From an uncultured Oscillospiraceae bacterium (GTDB taxonomy: Bacteria; Bacillota; Clostridia; UBA1381): a DNA stretch of 7,916 nt. The notes below the pieces were generated by a model that was not told where the DNA came from, made no database searches, and saw only the letters and a program-made list of their open reading frames with translations. Below are positions 1 to 6,074 of this stretch, piece after piece (within the stretch, counting starts at the first letter, position 1; each line of letters opens with the position of its first letter). The position numbers and the translations under genes are program-made. The stretch lies in contig CAMCPC010000047.1 in the NCBI GenBank assembly GCA_945876665.1, positions 1-7,916 on the forward strand. Reading direction: 5' to 3'.

Positions 1-1056
1 GGAATAAATTCCGACAGCGGCGAAATCTGCGGTATATGTATAAGGGCGGATAAAACAGTGACCTTTGCTGCGTATAAGGTGGGTATGCTGATGTTTCCGG
101 CGGCTGATTATACGGGCAAGGTAACGGTCGCGGATATTTCAATACCCGATTATATACTTGAGGGGCAGAGCATAAACATAAACGTAACAGACGAAGAATT
201 TGTGCGAGCAAATTTTCCTGTGCGTGAAAATAATTCGCAGAAGGGCGATTACGGCAAGGTGCTTGTCATAGCCGGCTCTGTCGGAATGACGGGCGCGGCG
301 TATCTTTCATCGCAGTCGGCTGTTACAGCGGGCAGCGGACTTGTCACGCTTGCAATTCCCGCAGGACTAAACGGCGCAATGGAGGCAAAGACCACCGAGG
401 TTATGACGCTTCCTGTTGAAGATATAAACGGACATATTTCATCAGGCGCGGCAGAAAAAATCCTTGAAAGAACGGACATGGCAGACGCTGTTCTGATAGG
501 TCCGGGACTTGGCAGAAGCTCTGATGCCGCAAGGGTGCTGAAAAGTGTTCTGAGCCATTCAAAGGTGCCTGTCATAATAGATGCGGACGGAATAAATGCC
601 GCAAGCCGCGACATGGACATTTTGAGTGATTGTACATGCCCTGTTATATTTACGCCGCATGCAGTGGAGATGTCACGTCTTACGGGACTTGACAGGGATT
701 ATATCGAGGAAAACAGACTTGTCGCAAGCAAGGAATTTGCCGAGGAATACGGCGTGACCGTTATACTGAAAGGACATCACACAATAGTCACAGCTTCGGA
801 CGGAGAACAATATATTAATATTACAGGCAATCCGGGTCTTGCCACAGGCGGCAGCGGTGATGTTTTGGCAGGTATAACGGCATCACTTGCAGCGAGGGGC
901 ATAAATGAAACCGCAGCTGCTGCTATGGCGGTGTACATACACGGCAAAGCAGGCGATATCGCAAAGGATAAATACGGAATGGAATCTGTAACGGCATCGC
1001 TTGTTATGGAAAGCATTCCTGATGCCTTAAGGCAAATATTACAGGTAGAAAAATAA
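1..1056 (+). CDS. nnrD: Bifunctional NAD(P)H-hydrate epimerase / ADP-dependent NAD(P)H-hydrate dehydratase, 5' partial
   Basis: Metabolite repair enzyme: the N-terminal YjeF domain (NnrE) epimerises damaged NAD(P)HX and the C-terminal ribokinase-like domain (NnrD) dehydrates S-NAD(P)HX using a nucleotide. The frame is open to the first base, so the gene begins upstream. The GTG at 58 is internal, because residues before it (GINSDSGE...) continue the epimerase domain. Of the 351 visible residues, about 1-65 are the end of that domain (TVTFAAYKVGML, then VADISIP). The dehydratase follows, with KGDYGKVLVIAGS, IGPGLGRS, PVIIDADGINA, FTPHAVEMSRLTG and GNPGLATGGSGDVLAG. The Asp of GSGD, residue 287 of the fragment, is the expected catalytic residue. 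Bifunctional members are about 500 residues, so roughly the first 150 are missing here. alr follows after 34 bases, an arrangement seen in other Firmicutes. The dehydratase assignment is very secure; the fusion to the epimerase is inferred from the visible remnant. Confidence 0.95.
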   Translation, partial: GINSDSGEICGICIRADKTVTFAAYKVGMLMFPAADYTGKVTVADISIPDYILEGQSININVTDEEFVRANFPVRENNSQKGDYGKVLVIAGSVGMTGAAYLSSQSAVTAGSGLVTLAIPAGLNGAMEAKTTEVMTLPVEDINGHISSGAAEKILERTDMADAVLIGPGLGRSSDAARVLKSVLSHSKVPVIIDADGINAASRDMDILSDCTCPVIFTPHAVEMSRLTGLDRDYIEENRLVASKEFAEEYGVTVILKGHHTIVTASDGEQYINITGNPGLATGGSGDVLAGITASLAARGINETAAAAMAVYIHGKAGDIAKDKYGMESVTASLVMESIPDALRQILQVEK

Positions 1057-1090
1057 TGAGTAATGTGCTATAATTAAGGAGATTTTTAAG

Positions 1091-2248
1091 ATGGATAAGA
1101 GAACATGGGCAGAGATAGACCTTGACGCTATTGCCCACAACATAAAAGAGATAAGAAAAATAACAAATCCTGATTCTCAGATAATGGCGGTTGTAAAGGC
1201 GGACGCATACGGACACGGCTTCTATGAGGTTACAAAGACGCTTCTGGAAAACGGCGCAGACCGGCTTGCCGTTGCGGTATTGCAGGAGGGCAAGCAGCTA
1301 AGGAGCAGAGGTGTTACTGTGCCGATACTGATACTTGGAGCGAGCAGTGAGGAAACAATAGAGGATTTGATAAATTTTGAAATAACACCGAGTGTGTTTA
1401 CCTATGAATTTGCCAAAGCTCTTTCCTACGAGGCGGAAAGAAAAGAGAAGGTTACAAAAATCCATATAAAGATAGATACGGGAATGAGCCGTATAGGCTT
1501 TCTTGCGGGTGAGAACAATGAGGAAATAGTAGAAGAAATTCTGAAAATTTCAAGACTTCCGTATATCGAAGTTGAGGGAATATTCTCACACTTTGCCACG
1601 TCTGACGAGTATGATAAGTCATATACGCTTTTGCAGTATAATCGCTTTATGGATGTATGCCAAAGGCTGGAGGAGAGGGGGCTTCACATTCCGGTAAGAC
1701 ATATTTGCAACAGCGCAGGAATAATGATGTATCCCGAAATGCATCTGGATATGGTGCGTCCGGGAGTAATACTTTATGGAATGTATCCTTCTGATGAGGT
1801 GGATAAATCAAAGCTTGACCTTATTCCTGCCATGACGCTCAAGTCAACCGTGACGCACGTGAAGGAGGTTGAAGAGGGCAGAGGCGTAAGCTATGGCAAG
1901 GAGTACATAACCGACAGGAAAACAAAGATTGCAACTGTTCCGATAGGTTATGCTGACGGGTATTTAAGAAAGCTTGCCCATGAAGGGAAAATGATTGTAA
2001 ACGGTGTAAAAGTTCCGATTATCGGAAGAATTTGCATGGATCAGTGTATGATTGACGTCACAAATGTCCATAATATTGATAAGGGTGACGAGGTAATCAT
2101 TTTCGGACGCGAGGGCGTAACAATAGACGACCTTGCAAAATGGCTTGAAACCATAAATTATGAGGTATCATGCGTAATCGGTAAGCGTATCCCGAGGATT
2201 TACACCAGAAATGGAAAGGCGGTGAAGGTTTTAAACTACCTCATGTGA
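1091..2248 (+). CDS. alr: Alanine racemase
   Basis: PLP-dependent, cytoplasmic interconversion of L- and D-alanine, supplying D-Ala for peptidoglycan stem peptides. The 385 residues match the usual family length. The N-terminal barrel opens with TWAEIDLDAIAHN and carries the PLP lysine K36 in VVKADAYGHG. Further family signatures are HIKIDTGMSRIGF, GIFSHFATSDE and HICNSAGIM. The C-terminal beta domain contains the second catalytic base Y268 (GVSYGKEY), PIGYADGYLR, and GRICMDQCMIDVT, which contributes to the partner active site in the dimer. The ATG start is set by AAGGAG at 1076-1081, nine bases upstream. The gene lies between the NAD(P)HX repair gene and a mazE/mazF pair; Bacillus subtilis has the same alr-antitoxin-toxin order. 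No separate promoter is convincing, so it is probably read from upstream. The gene looks complete with all catalytic residues. Confidence 0.98.
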   Translation: MDKRTWAEIDLDAIAHNIKEIRKITNPDSQIMAVVKADAYGHGFYEVTKTLLENGADRLAVAVLQEGKQLRSRGVTVPILILGASSEETIEDLINFEITPSVFTYEFAKALSYEAERKEKVTKIHIKIDTGMSRIGFLAGENNEEIVEEILKISRLPYIEVEGIFSHFATSDEYDKSYTLLQYNRFMDVCQRLEERGLHIPVRHICNSAGIMMYPEMHLDMVRPGVILYGMYPSDEVDKSKLDLIPAMTLKSTVTHVKEVEEGRGVSYGKEYITDRKTKIATVPIGYADGYLRKLAHEGKMIVNGVKVPIIGRICMDQCMIDVTNVHNIDKGDEVIIFGREGVTIDDLAKWLETINYEVSCVIGKRIPRIYTRNGKAVKVLNYLM

Positions 2249-2296
2249 GTCTGAAAAAAACAGCGGCGCTTTAAGGCGTCTTGCGAGAAAGGTAAA

Positions 2297-2302
2297 AGGG
2301 GG
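2297..2302 (+). promoter_or_regulatory. Shine-Dalgarno site for the TTG-initiated antitoxin
   Basis: AGGGGG lies 11 bases before the TTG at 2314. It is the only purine-rich site in the short gap after alr. It matters because the antitoxin frame has no ATG or GTG between its upstream in-frame stop (TAA 2293-2295) and the conserved region, so this site supports the TTG start. Confidence 0.6.
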
Positions 2303-2313
2303 CCTGGTTTGCT

Positions 2314-2475
2314 TTGTCACAAATTAAAAAAAATAACAGAGATGAGCTTATAAAACAGCTTGAAAACGGTTATAAGGAAATGGCGGATATAAATCTTGAA
2401 ATAGCACAAATGTGTTTGGAGGCGGATAACGAAAGTCTTTCGCTGTGTGAGGAAAAACTGACGGAGTGTGAATAA
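2314..2475 (+). CDS. Short MazE/EndoAI-type antitoxin lacking the ribbon-helix-helix domain
   Basis: A 53-residue acidic protein starting at TTG, directly ahead of mazF. It reads [14 protein letters not shown], then [14 protein letters not shown], then [19 protein letters not shown]. From memory, the NRD...GYxEMAxINL pattern resembles the C-terminal, toxin-wrapping part of B. subtilis EndoAI (YdcD), so its likely role is to bind and neutralise the adjacent MazF. Canonical EndoAI proteins are about 90 residues and begin with a ribbon-helix-helix DNA-binding and dimerisation domain. That half is absent here: an in-frame TAA sits at 2293-2295, and only 65 bases separate alr from this gene. The stop lies just before the mazF start, with the mazF ribosome site inside this gene, so translation is probably coupled. 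It has no homology-independent proof of function; the call rests on position and the C-terminal pattern. Its small size and TTG start make it easy to miss. Confidence 0.8.
   Translation: MSQIKKNNRDELIKQLENGYKEMADINLEIAQMCLEADNESLSLCEEKLTECE
2463..2466 (+). promoter_or_regulatory. Ribosome binding site that decides the mazF start
   Basis: GGAG inside the antitoxin's last codons lies 10 bases before the GTG at 2477 but only one base before the GTG at 2468. It therefore supports 2477 as the start. Because the site is embedded in the antitoxin reading frame, toxin translation probably depends on antitoxin translation. Confidence 0.7.
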
Positions 2476-2476
2476 T

Positions 2477-2827
2477 GTGATTGTGAAAAGAGGAGATATT
2501 TATTACGCCGATTTAAGTCCGGTCGTCGGAAGCGAGCAGGGCGGGATAAGACCTGTGCTGATTGTTCAGAACGATGTTGGAAATAAATACAGCCCCACGG
2601 TCATTGCGGCGGCTATAACGAGCCAGATTAACAAGGCAAAAATGCCTACGCATATTGAGCTTGCGGCTAAGGAATACGGACTTAATAAGGATTCAGTGAT
2701 ATTGCTTGAACAAATCAGGACGATAGATAAAAGAAGATTACGGGAGAAAATAGGCCGTATAGACGACCGTCTTATGGACAGCGTCAACGATGCCCTGTCC
2801 ATAAGCTTCGGTCTTGGCGGTATATGA
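2477..2827 (+). CDS. mazF: MazF/EndoA-type mRNA interferase toxin
   Basis: PemK/MazF-family endoribonuclease that cuts single-stranded mRNA at a short motif; the B. subtilis and S. aureus relatives cut at UACAU. Starting at GTG 2477 the protein begins [16 protein letters not shown] and is 116 residues, the length of B. subtilis EndoA (NdoA). A GTG at 2468 would add three residues but lacks a usable ribosome site. Family blocks are [28 protein letters not shown] and [14 protein letters not shown]. The two catalytic positions of the Bacillus enzyme, R25 and T48, are both present at those numbers, so the toxin looks active. It follows its antitoxin after one base and ends in a strong terminator. 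Chromosomal alr-linked copies are conserved in Firmicutes rather than a recent acquisition. Cleavage specificity here is inferred from relatives only. Confidence 0.97.
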   Translation: MIVKRGDIYYADLSPVVGSEQGGIRPVLIVQNDVGNKYSPTVIAAAITSQINKAKMPTHIELAAKEYGLNKDSVILLEQIRTIDKRRLREKIGRIDDRLMDSVNDALSISFGLGGI

Positions 2828-2858
2828 TATATTATGTGTAGTATTTTGCTACATACTT

Positions 2859-2908
2859 AAACGGTGCCTGTATGTGTGATTGTTTCATACATACGGACAC
2901 CGTTTTTT
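2859..2908 (+). terminator. Intrinsic terminator closing the nnr-alr-mazEF block
   Basis: A long stem-loop: the arm at about 2861-2879 pairs with 2885-2903 across a five-base loop, with one C/A mismatch and two G-U pairs. Six T residues follow at 2903-2908. The hairpin lies 31 bases after the mazF stop. On the minus strand the trailing T run is only three bases, so it should work mainly for + strand transcription, although it may also slow readthrough from the converging rmuC. Confidence 0.92.
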
Positions 2909-2933
2909 GCATATTATGAAGGATAAGGGATTT

Positions 2934-3785
2934 TTAAATGTCGTCAAAATCAACGCTTTCGGCCTTTTCCACGTCGCGGAGTCTGCGCTCCATTGCGCGC
3001 ATACGCACGCCGATAAGCTTGTCAAGCTCATCACCTGTCTGGGTTATGCGTTTTTGCGCGTTTTCCAGAACGGAATAAAATTTTTCAAATTCGGATTTTA
3101 CTTCACCAAGCACGTGCCATACCTCGCTTGACTTTTTCTCAAGCGCAAGCGTTTTAAAGCCCATCTGCAAAGAATTCAGCATTGCCGCCATGGTACTTGG
3201 ACCCGCAATATTTATTTTGTAATCACGCTGAAGCACCTCGATAAGTCCGCGGCTTACAGCCTCGGCATAAAGCCCCTCCGTCGGCAGGAACATTATCGCA
3301 AAATCGGTGGTGTAGGGCGGTTCTACATATTTTGTGCGTATATCCTTGGCGAATTGTTTTATACGCTGAACAAGTATCCTGGCGCAGCTTTCCGCCGCGT
3401 CAGCATTTCCGCTGTCATATGCGTCCTGCAGAGCCGAGTAGGCGTCAAGCGGAAATTTTGAGTCAATCGGCAGATAAATAAAGCCTTCATCATCGTGCGG
3501 AAGCCTTACGGCGAATTCCACAACATTTCTGCTGTTGGGAATTGTGGCGACATTTACAGCATACTGCTCGGGAGCGAGTATTTCCTCAAGAATTGCACCG
3601 AGTTGGATTTCGCCTAATATGCCGCGCGTTTTGACGTTGGAAAGCACTTTGCGCAGGTCATTTACTCCCGATGAAAGGGAGGATATATCGGCAAAACCCT
3701 TGTACATATCCGACATATGCTTCTCCATGCTCGCTCGCATGCTTTTAAGCTCCTTGTCCATCTGGGCAAACCTGTCTGTCTGCAT
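2934..3785 (-). CDS. rmuC: RmuC-family DNA recombination protein, surviving catalytic-domain ORF (N-terminus cut off by stop codon)
   Basis: RmuC proteins carry a predicted PD-(D/E)XK-like nuclease domain and limit recombination between DNA inverted repeats in E. coli; the precise biochemistry is poorly defined. This 283-residue frame from ATG 3785 holds the complete RmuC domain: a coiled-coil-like start (QMDKELKSMRASMEKH), LRKVLSNVKTRGILGE, VEFAVRLP, the hallmark PIDSKFPLDAY, YVEPPYTTDFAIMFLPTEG and GPSTMAAMLNSLQMGF. The family normally has an N-terminal membrane anchor. That segment exists upstream in the same frame (3786-3974) but is separated by a TAA codon at 3867-3869. The ATG at 3785 has no evident ribosome site, so expression of this part may be weak or absent. 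The gene converges on mazF and diverges from the GGDEF gene. Family assignment is firm; whether the gene is functional is uncertain. Confidence 0.9.
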   Translation of the reverse strand: MQTDRFAQMDKELKSMRASMEKHMSDMYKGFADISSLSSGVNDLRKVLSNVKTRGILGEIQLGAILEEILAPEQYAVNVATIPNSRNVVEFAVRLPHDDEGFIYLPIDSKFPLDAYSALQDAYDSGNADAAESCARILVQRIKQFAKDIRTKYVEPPYTTDFAIMFLPTEGLYAEAVSRGLIEVLQRDYKINIAGPSTMAAMLNSLQMGFKTLALEKKSSEVWHVLGEVKSEFEKFYSVLENAQKRITQTGDELDKLIGVRMRAMERRLRDVEKAESVDFDDI

Positions 3786-3974
3786 TGAACCGATAGTTTT
3801 CTGATTTTCCGAAACAATATCGGAAAACAGTCTGACGCTTTCTCGGGTGGAGCCGTTTATGCTTTTTTAAAGCTGGGGATCATGGGCAGCTGAGCTGTTT
3901 TTTACAGTAAATATAAGAGTGACGATTACGCATATGATAAGAATTGATAGCAGAATTAAAATTGCTGTTTCCAT
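3786..3974 (-). pseudogene. rmuC: Detached 5' end of rmuC: start codon and membrane anchor, then in-frame TAA
   Basis: On the minus strand an ATG at 3974-3972 lies 8 bases after GAAAGG (3988-3983) and starts METAILILLSILIIC followed by VIVTLIFTVKN, one hydrophobic helix as expected for the RmuC anchor. Codon 36 is TAA (3869-3867). Reading past it in the same frame gives KSINGSTRESVRLFSDIVSENQKTIG and runs into the RmuC domain at codon 64. No frameshift is needed, so this is a nonsense interruption. Whole-gene length would be 346 codons, within the family range. The stop is one substitution from TTA (Leu), AAA or GAA. The start, ribosome site and promoter are all intact, suggesting a recent mutation or a sequencing error rather than old decay. 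Confidence 0.8.
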
Positions 3975-4006
3975 AAATTTTACCTTTCTTTAACTTGTTG
4001 TTAATA

Positions 4007-4035
4007 ATTATACACCTAAATTAGTAAATTATCAA
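4007..4035 (-). promoter_or_regulatory. Sigma-A-type promoter for rmuC
   Basis: Read on the minus strand: TTGATA at 4035-4030, a 17-base spacer, and a perfect TATAAT at 4012-4007. Transcription would begin near 4000, about 26 bases before the rmuC ATG at 3974, leaving room for the GAAAGG ribosome site. This is the best promoter match in the window. Confidence 0.8.
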
Positions 4036-4064
4036 CAAAAAAACGACAAAGTAAATAAAAAACC

Positions 4065-4093
4065 TTGCTAAATGCTATATATTGTAGTATAAT
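4065..4093 (+). promoter_or_regulatory. Sigma-A-type promoter for the GGDEF gene
   Basis: TTGCTA at 4065-4070 (four of six matches to the -35), a 17-base spacer and a perfect TATAAT at 4088-4093. Transcription would begin near 4100, about 36 bases before the ATG at 4136. Its -35 lies 29 bases from that of the opposing rmuC promoter, so the AT-rich gap 3975-4135 is a divergent control region. I see no other gene or clear operator in it. Confidence 0.75.
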
Positions 4094-4135
4094 AAAAATA
4101 AATAAAATGAATAAAAAGGGGATGATATAGGTATT

Positions 4136-5299
4136 ATGGGAAAATTAAAAAAATTTTTTAAGCGTCAGATTGAAAAGGTCAATGTGCAGGTATCAATGCT
4201 TACATGCGCACTTATAATATTTTCCTGCATTATTATATATCTTGTAACATCAGGAATAATGACATCAATACTTACAGATGCGTATGATGAAAGAGCAAAT
4301 CTTACATTCCAGACGATTGAGTCGCATCTTGATAACCGACTTTATGAGGACAATATGCCCAGCGGTGCTTTTAACTCGGTAATGAGCTACCTTACTGCGG
4401 TAAAGGATAATATGGCAATATACGATATTTGCGTGTACAGGAAGGATTCTGATAATAACATAATATGTGTGCTTGACACCAAGAATGCCGATAATCCCAA
4501 TGCTGTAAGAAAGGAAATTGCTTCAGGTAAAATTGAGAAATATGTCAATGATATGTATATAAGAAACTATGTACACTCAGGAAAATTTTTGTTTACTGAC
4601 AAGGGATGCAGATATATGAATTTTTATCCGGTCAGCAGTGACGGGAGAAATGTTAAAGGTGTAATCGGTATCGCGATAAACGCATGGAATGTGTATACGG
4701 CTAAGATAATTCTGAAAATTTTAGCCACGATAATAATATTCCTGTGTTGTCTTATTTCAATACGATTCTCCAACAAAATATTCCGTAAAATATCAAATCC
4801 GCTGTATCAGGACGCGTCGAATACGGATACTCTTACAGGACTTAAGAATAAGAATTCCTTTGCGGTTGATTTGCACAACATAGAGGAGGGCAATACGGAT
4901 AGGTATGCCGTAATCACTATTGACCTTAACGGACTAAAGCATATAAATGATACAAGAGGTCATCAGGCGGGAGATATGTATATTCAGAGAGCTGCAAAAA
5001 TTCTGCACACGGCAATGGAAAATACCGATTTCATCGGTTATCGTGTCGGCGGCGATGAATTTACAATAGTTATCAAGGATAAATCACTGGAGGAAATCAA
5101 GAAATTTATTGACAGAATTAATGAGCTTATTGACGAGGGCAATAATACAAACGGCATGACGCTTACCATGTCAATCGGATACGCCAAGTTTGATAAGAAA
5201 AAGGACAGAAACTTCTCTATGACAATTGAACGAAGCGACGCTATGATGGATGAGAACAGGCGTATGTATTACAAAATGAAAAATATGACTCCGAGATAA
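4136..5299 (+). CDS. Membrane-anchored GGDEF diguanylate cyclase with extracytoplasmic sensor region
   Basis: Predicted to make cyclic di-GMP from two GTP at the cytoplasmic membrane. The 387 residues show a basic N-terminus (KLKKFFKRQ), a membrane helix at about 19-38, and a roughly 150-residue external region that looks like a Cache-type sensor by layout only. A second helix lies at about 189-211, followed by a GGDEF domain from about 229. Catalytic features are intact: DTLTGLKN (231 on), the metal-binding Asp in IDLNGLKHIND, and a canonical GGDEF at 305-309. The inhibitory RxxD site is not seen before GGDEF; the corresponding residues read NTDFIGYRV. The ATG follows the purine-rich AAGGGG at 4116-4121 at a long 14-base distance, with a weak AGG at 4129-4131; TAA at 4112-4114 excludes earlier standard starts. 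It has its own promoter and terminator, so it is a single-gene unit. The ligand is unknown. Confidence 0.92.
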   Translation: MGKLKKFFKRQIEKVNVQVSMLTCALIIFSCIIIYLVTSGIMTSILTDAYDERANLTFQTIESHLDNRLYEDNMPSGAFNSVMSYLTAVKDNMAIYDICVYRKDSDNNIICVLDTKNADNPNAVRKEIASGKIEKYVNDMYIRNYVHSGKFLFTDKGCRYMNFYPVSSDGRNVKGVIGIAINAWNVYTAKIILKILATIIIFLCCLISIRFSNKIFRKISNPLYQDASNTDTLTGLKNKNSFAVDLHNIEEGNTDRYAVITIDLNGLKHINDTRGHQAGDMYIQRAAKILHTAMENTDFIGYRVGGDEFTIVIKDKSLEEIKKFIDRINELIDEGNNTNGMTLTMSIGYAKFDKKKDRNFSMTIERSDAMMDENRRMYYKMKNMTPR

Positions 5300-5328
5300 A
5301 AAATGAGTGCATTGCACTCATTTTTTAT
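5296..5328 (+). terminator. Perfect hairpin terminator of the GGDEF gene
   Basis: The arm 5296-5310 pairs without mismatch with 5314-5328 across a three-base ATT loop. The core GAGTGC/GCACTC is flanked by six A and six T residues, so the structure is symmetric and could stop transcription from either side. It overlaps the TAA stop (5297-5299) of the cyclase gene and isolates it from the peptidase operon. Confidence 0.92.
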
Positions 5329-5346
5329 GTGTTTGTAAAAATGCAC

Positions 5347-5375
5347 TTTACTTTTTTGAAAAAATATTATATAAT
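5347..5375 (+). promoter_or_regulatory. Probable sigma-A-type promoter of the M50 peptidase-scpAB operon
   Basis: TTTACT at 5347-5352 (four of six), a 17-base spacer and a perfect TATAAT at 5370-5375, giving a start near 5382 and a short leader before AAGGAG. An overlapping alternative is TTGAAA 5356-5361 with AATAAT 5379-5384, also 17 apart, but its start would fall in the ribosome site. The AT-rich tract makes exact placement uncertain. A promoter here is expected because a terminator lies just upstream. Confidence 0.65.
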
Positions 5376-5391
5376 ATAAATAATTGTATTT

Positions 5392-5397
5392 AAGGAG
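5392..5397 (+). promoter_or_regulatory. Ribosome binding site that decides the M50 peptidase start
   Basis: AAGGAG lies 7 bases before the ATG at 5405. A longer reading from TTG 5384 would place this site inside the coding region and add seven residues (MYLRRED) that merely translate the ribosome site, so 5405 is preferred. Confidence 0.85.
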
Positions 5398-5404
5398 AGA
5401 AGAT

Positions 5405-6064
5405 ATGTTTGGTTTTAACTGGCTTAGTATACTTATTAATGTACCGATAACGCTTATTGCGCTTACGGGACACGAATTCGCGCATGGTTGGGTATCCACA
5501 AAGCTTGGCGACCCTACACCGAAAATGCAGGGACGTCTTACGTTTAATCCGCTTGCGCATCTTGACATAGTAGGAACGCTTCTGATGATATTTACAGGCT
5601 TCGGCTGGGCAAAGCCGGTAATCGTTAACCCGAGGTACTATAAGGATACTAAAAAAGGCATGGCACTCACTGCTGCCGCAGGACCTCTTGCAAATCTTAT
5701 AATGGCGTTTATTGCATTGCTTATTTATGCAATACTGTTTGCGGTGAACAGGAAATTCGGTCTTGGAATTGACGGCGCAGTGGAAGCAGTGGGATTTATC
5801 GCAAGAATATTTGCCGTAAGAAATCTGTGCTTTATGGTGTTCAATATAATTCCGATTCCGCCGCTTGACGGGGCGAAGGTGCTGGGTATGCTTCTGCCTG
5901 ACGGCGCGTATTATAAAATGCTTCAGTATGAAAGATACTCAATGATTCTTATAATGGTGCTGTCGCTTACGGGTGTGTTCAGCAGTATAATCGGTACAGG
6001 AGTGAACATTGTTATGAACGGCATACTGAATTTACTGAACCTTGCCGTAAATCTTATAGTGTAA
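5405..6064 (+). CDS. M50 family site-2-type intramembrane metalloprotease (YwhC-like)
   Basis: A 219-residue multi-pass membrane protein of the compact site-2-protease group, expected to use zinc to cut peptide bonds inside the membrane. The zinc motif HEFAH (H23, E24, H27) sits in the first hydrophobic segment. GRLTFNPLAHLDIVGT and GWAKPVIVNP are typical of this subgroup. AAGPLAN (residues 91-97) provides the conserved Asn in a membrane segment. NIIPIPPLDGAKVL supplies the third zinc ligand, D155. Hydrophobic stretches suggest about five or six membrane passes. There is no PDZ or CBS domain, unlike RseP or SpoIVFB, and the substrate is not known. It is followed by scpA after 10 bases, an arrangement seen in many Clostridia although the functional link is unexplained. 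Family certainty is high; a specific role is not assignable. Confidence 0.95.
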   Translation: MFGFNWLSILINVPITLIALTGHEFAHGWVSTKLGDPTPKMQGRLTFNPLAHLDIVGTLLMIFTGFGWAKPVIVNPRYYKDTKKGMALTAAAGPLANLIMAFIALLIYAILFAVNRKFGLGIDGAVEAVGFIARIFAVRNLCFMVFNIIPIPPLDGAKVLGMLLPDGAYYKMLQYERYSMILIMVLSLTGVFSSIIGTGVNIVMNGILNLLNLAVNLIV

Positions 6065-6074
6065 AGGAAAAAAT

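Noticed and set aside
249..620. Long minus-strand reading frame opposite the dehydratase gene, and similar ones at 777-1016, 2566-2802 and 7324-7716
   Set aside because: They lie antisense to well-identified genes, have no family motifs or ribosome sites, and arise from the codon pattern of the real genes.
1066..1074. Extended -10-like TGCTATAAT just before alr
   Set aside because: The start of transcription would fall at about 1081, on the alr ribosome site itself, and there is no -35 match (TAGAAA at 1046-1051). It is probably chance.
2245..2274. Tiny GTG reading frame (nine codons) overlapping the alr stop, in the same frame as the antitoxin, considered as a remnant of the missing antitoxin N-terminus
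   Set aside because: It has no ribbon-helix-helix character, and two in-frame stops (2272-2274 and 2293-2295) separate it from the antitoxin.
2468..2476. GTG 2468 as the mazF start
   Set aside because: The GGAG site is only one base away, and the family N-terminus (MIVKRGD) and the 116-residue length fit GTG 2477.
2880..3131. Plus-strand reading frames at 2880-3131 and 3535-3804
   Set aside because: They are antisense to rmuC; the first also begins inside the terminator hairpin. No recognisable protein features.
3861..3870. Frameshift at the homopolymer next to the rmuC stop
   Set aside because: The frame before and after the TAA is the same (ATG 3974 and ATG 3785 are in phase), so no insertion or deletion is needed; a substitution explains it.
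5384..5404. TTG start that would lengthen the M50 peptidase by seven residues
   Set aside because: The added codons are a translation of the AAGGAG ribosome site, and ATG 5405 has ideal spacing.
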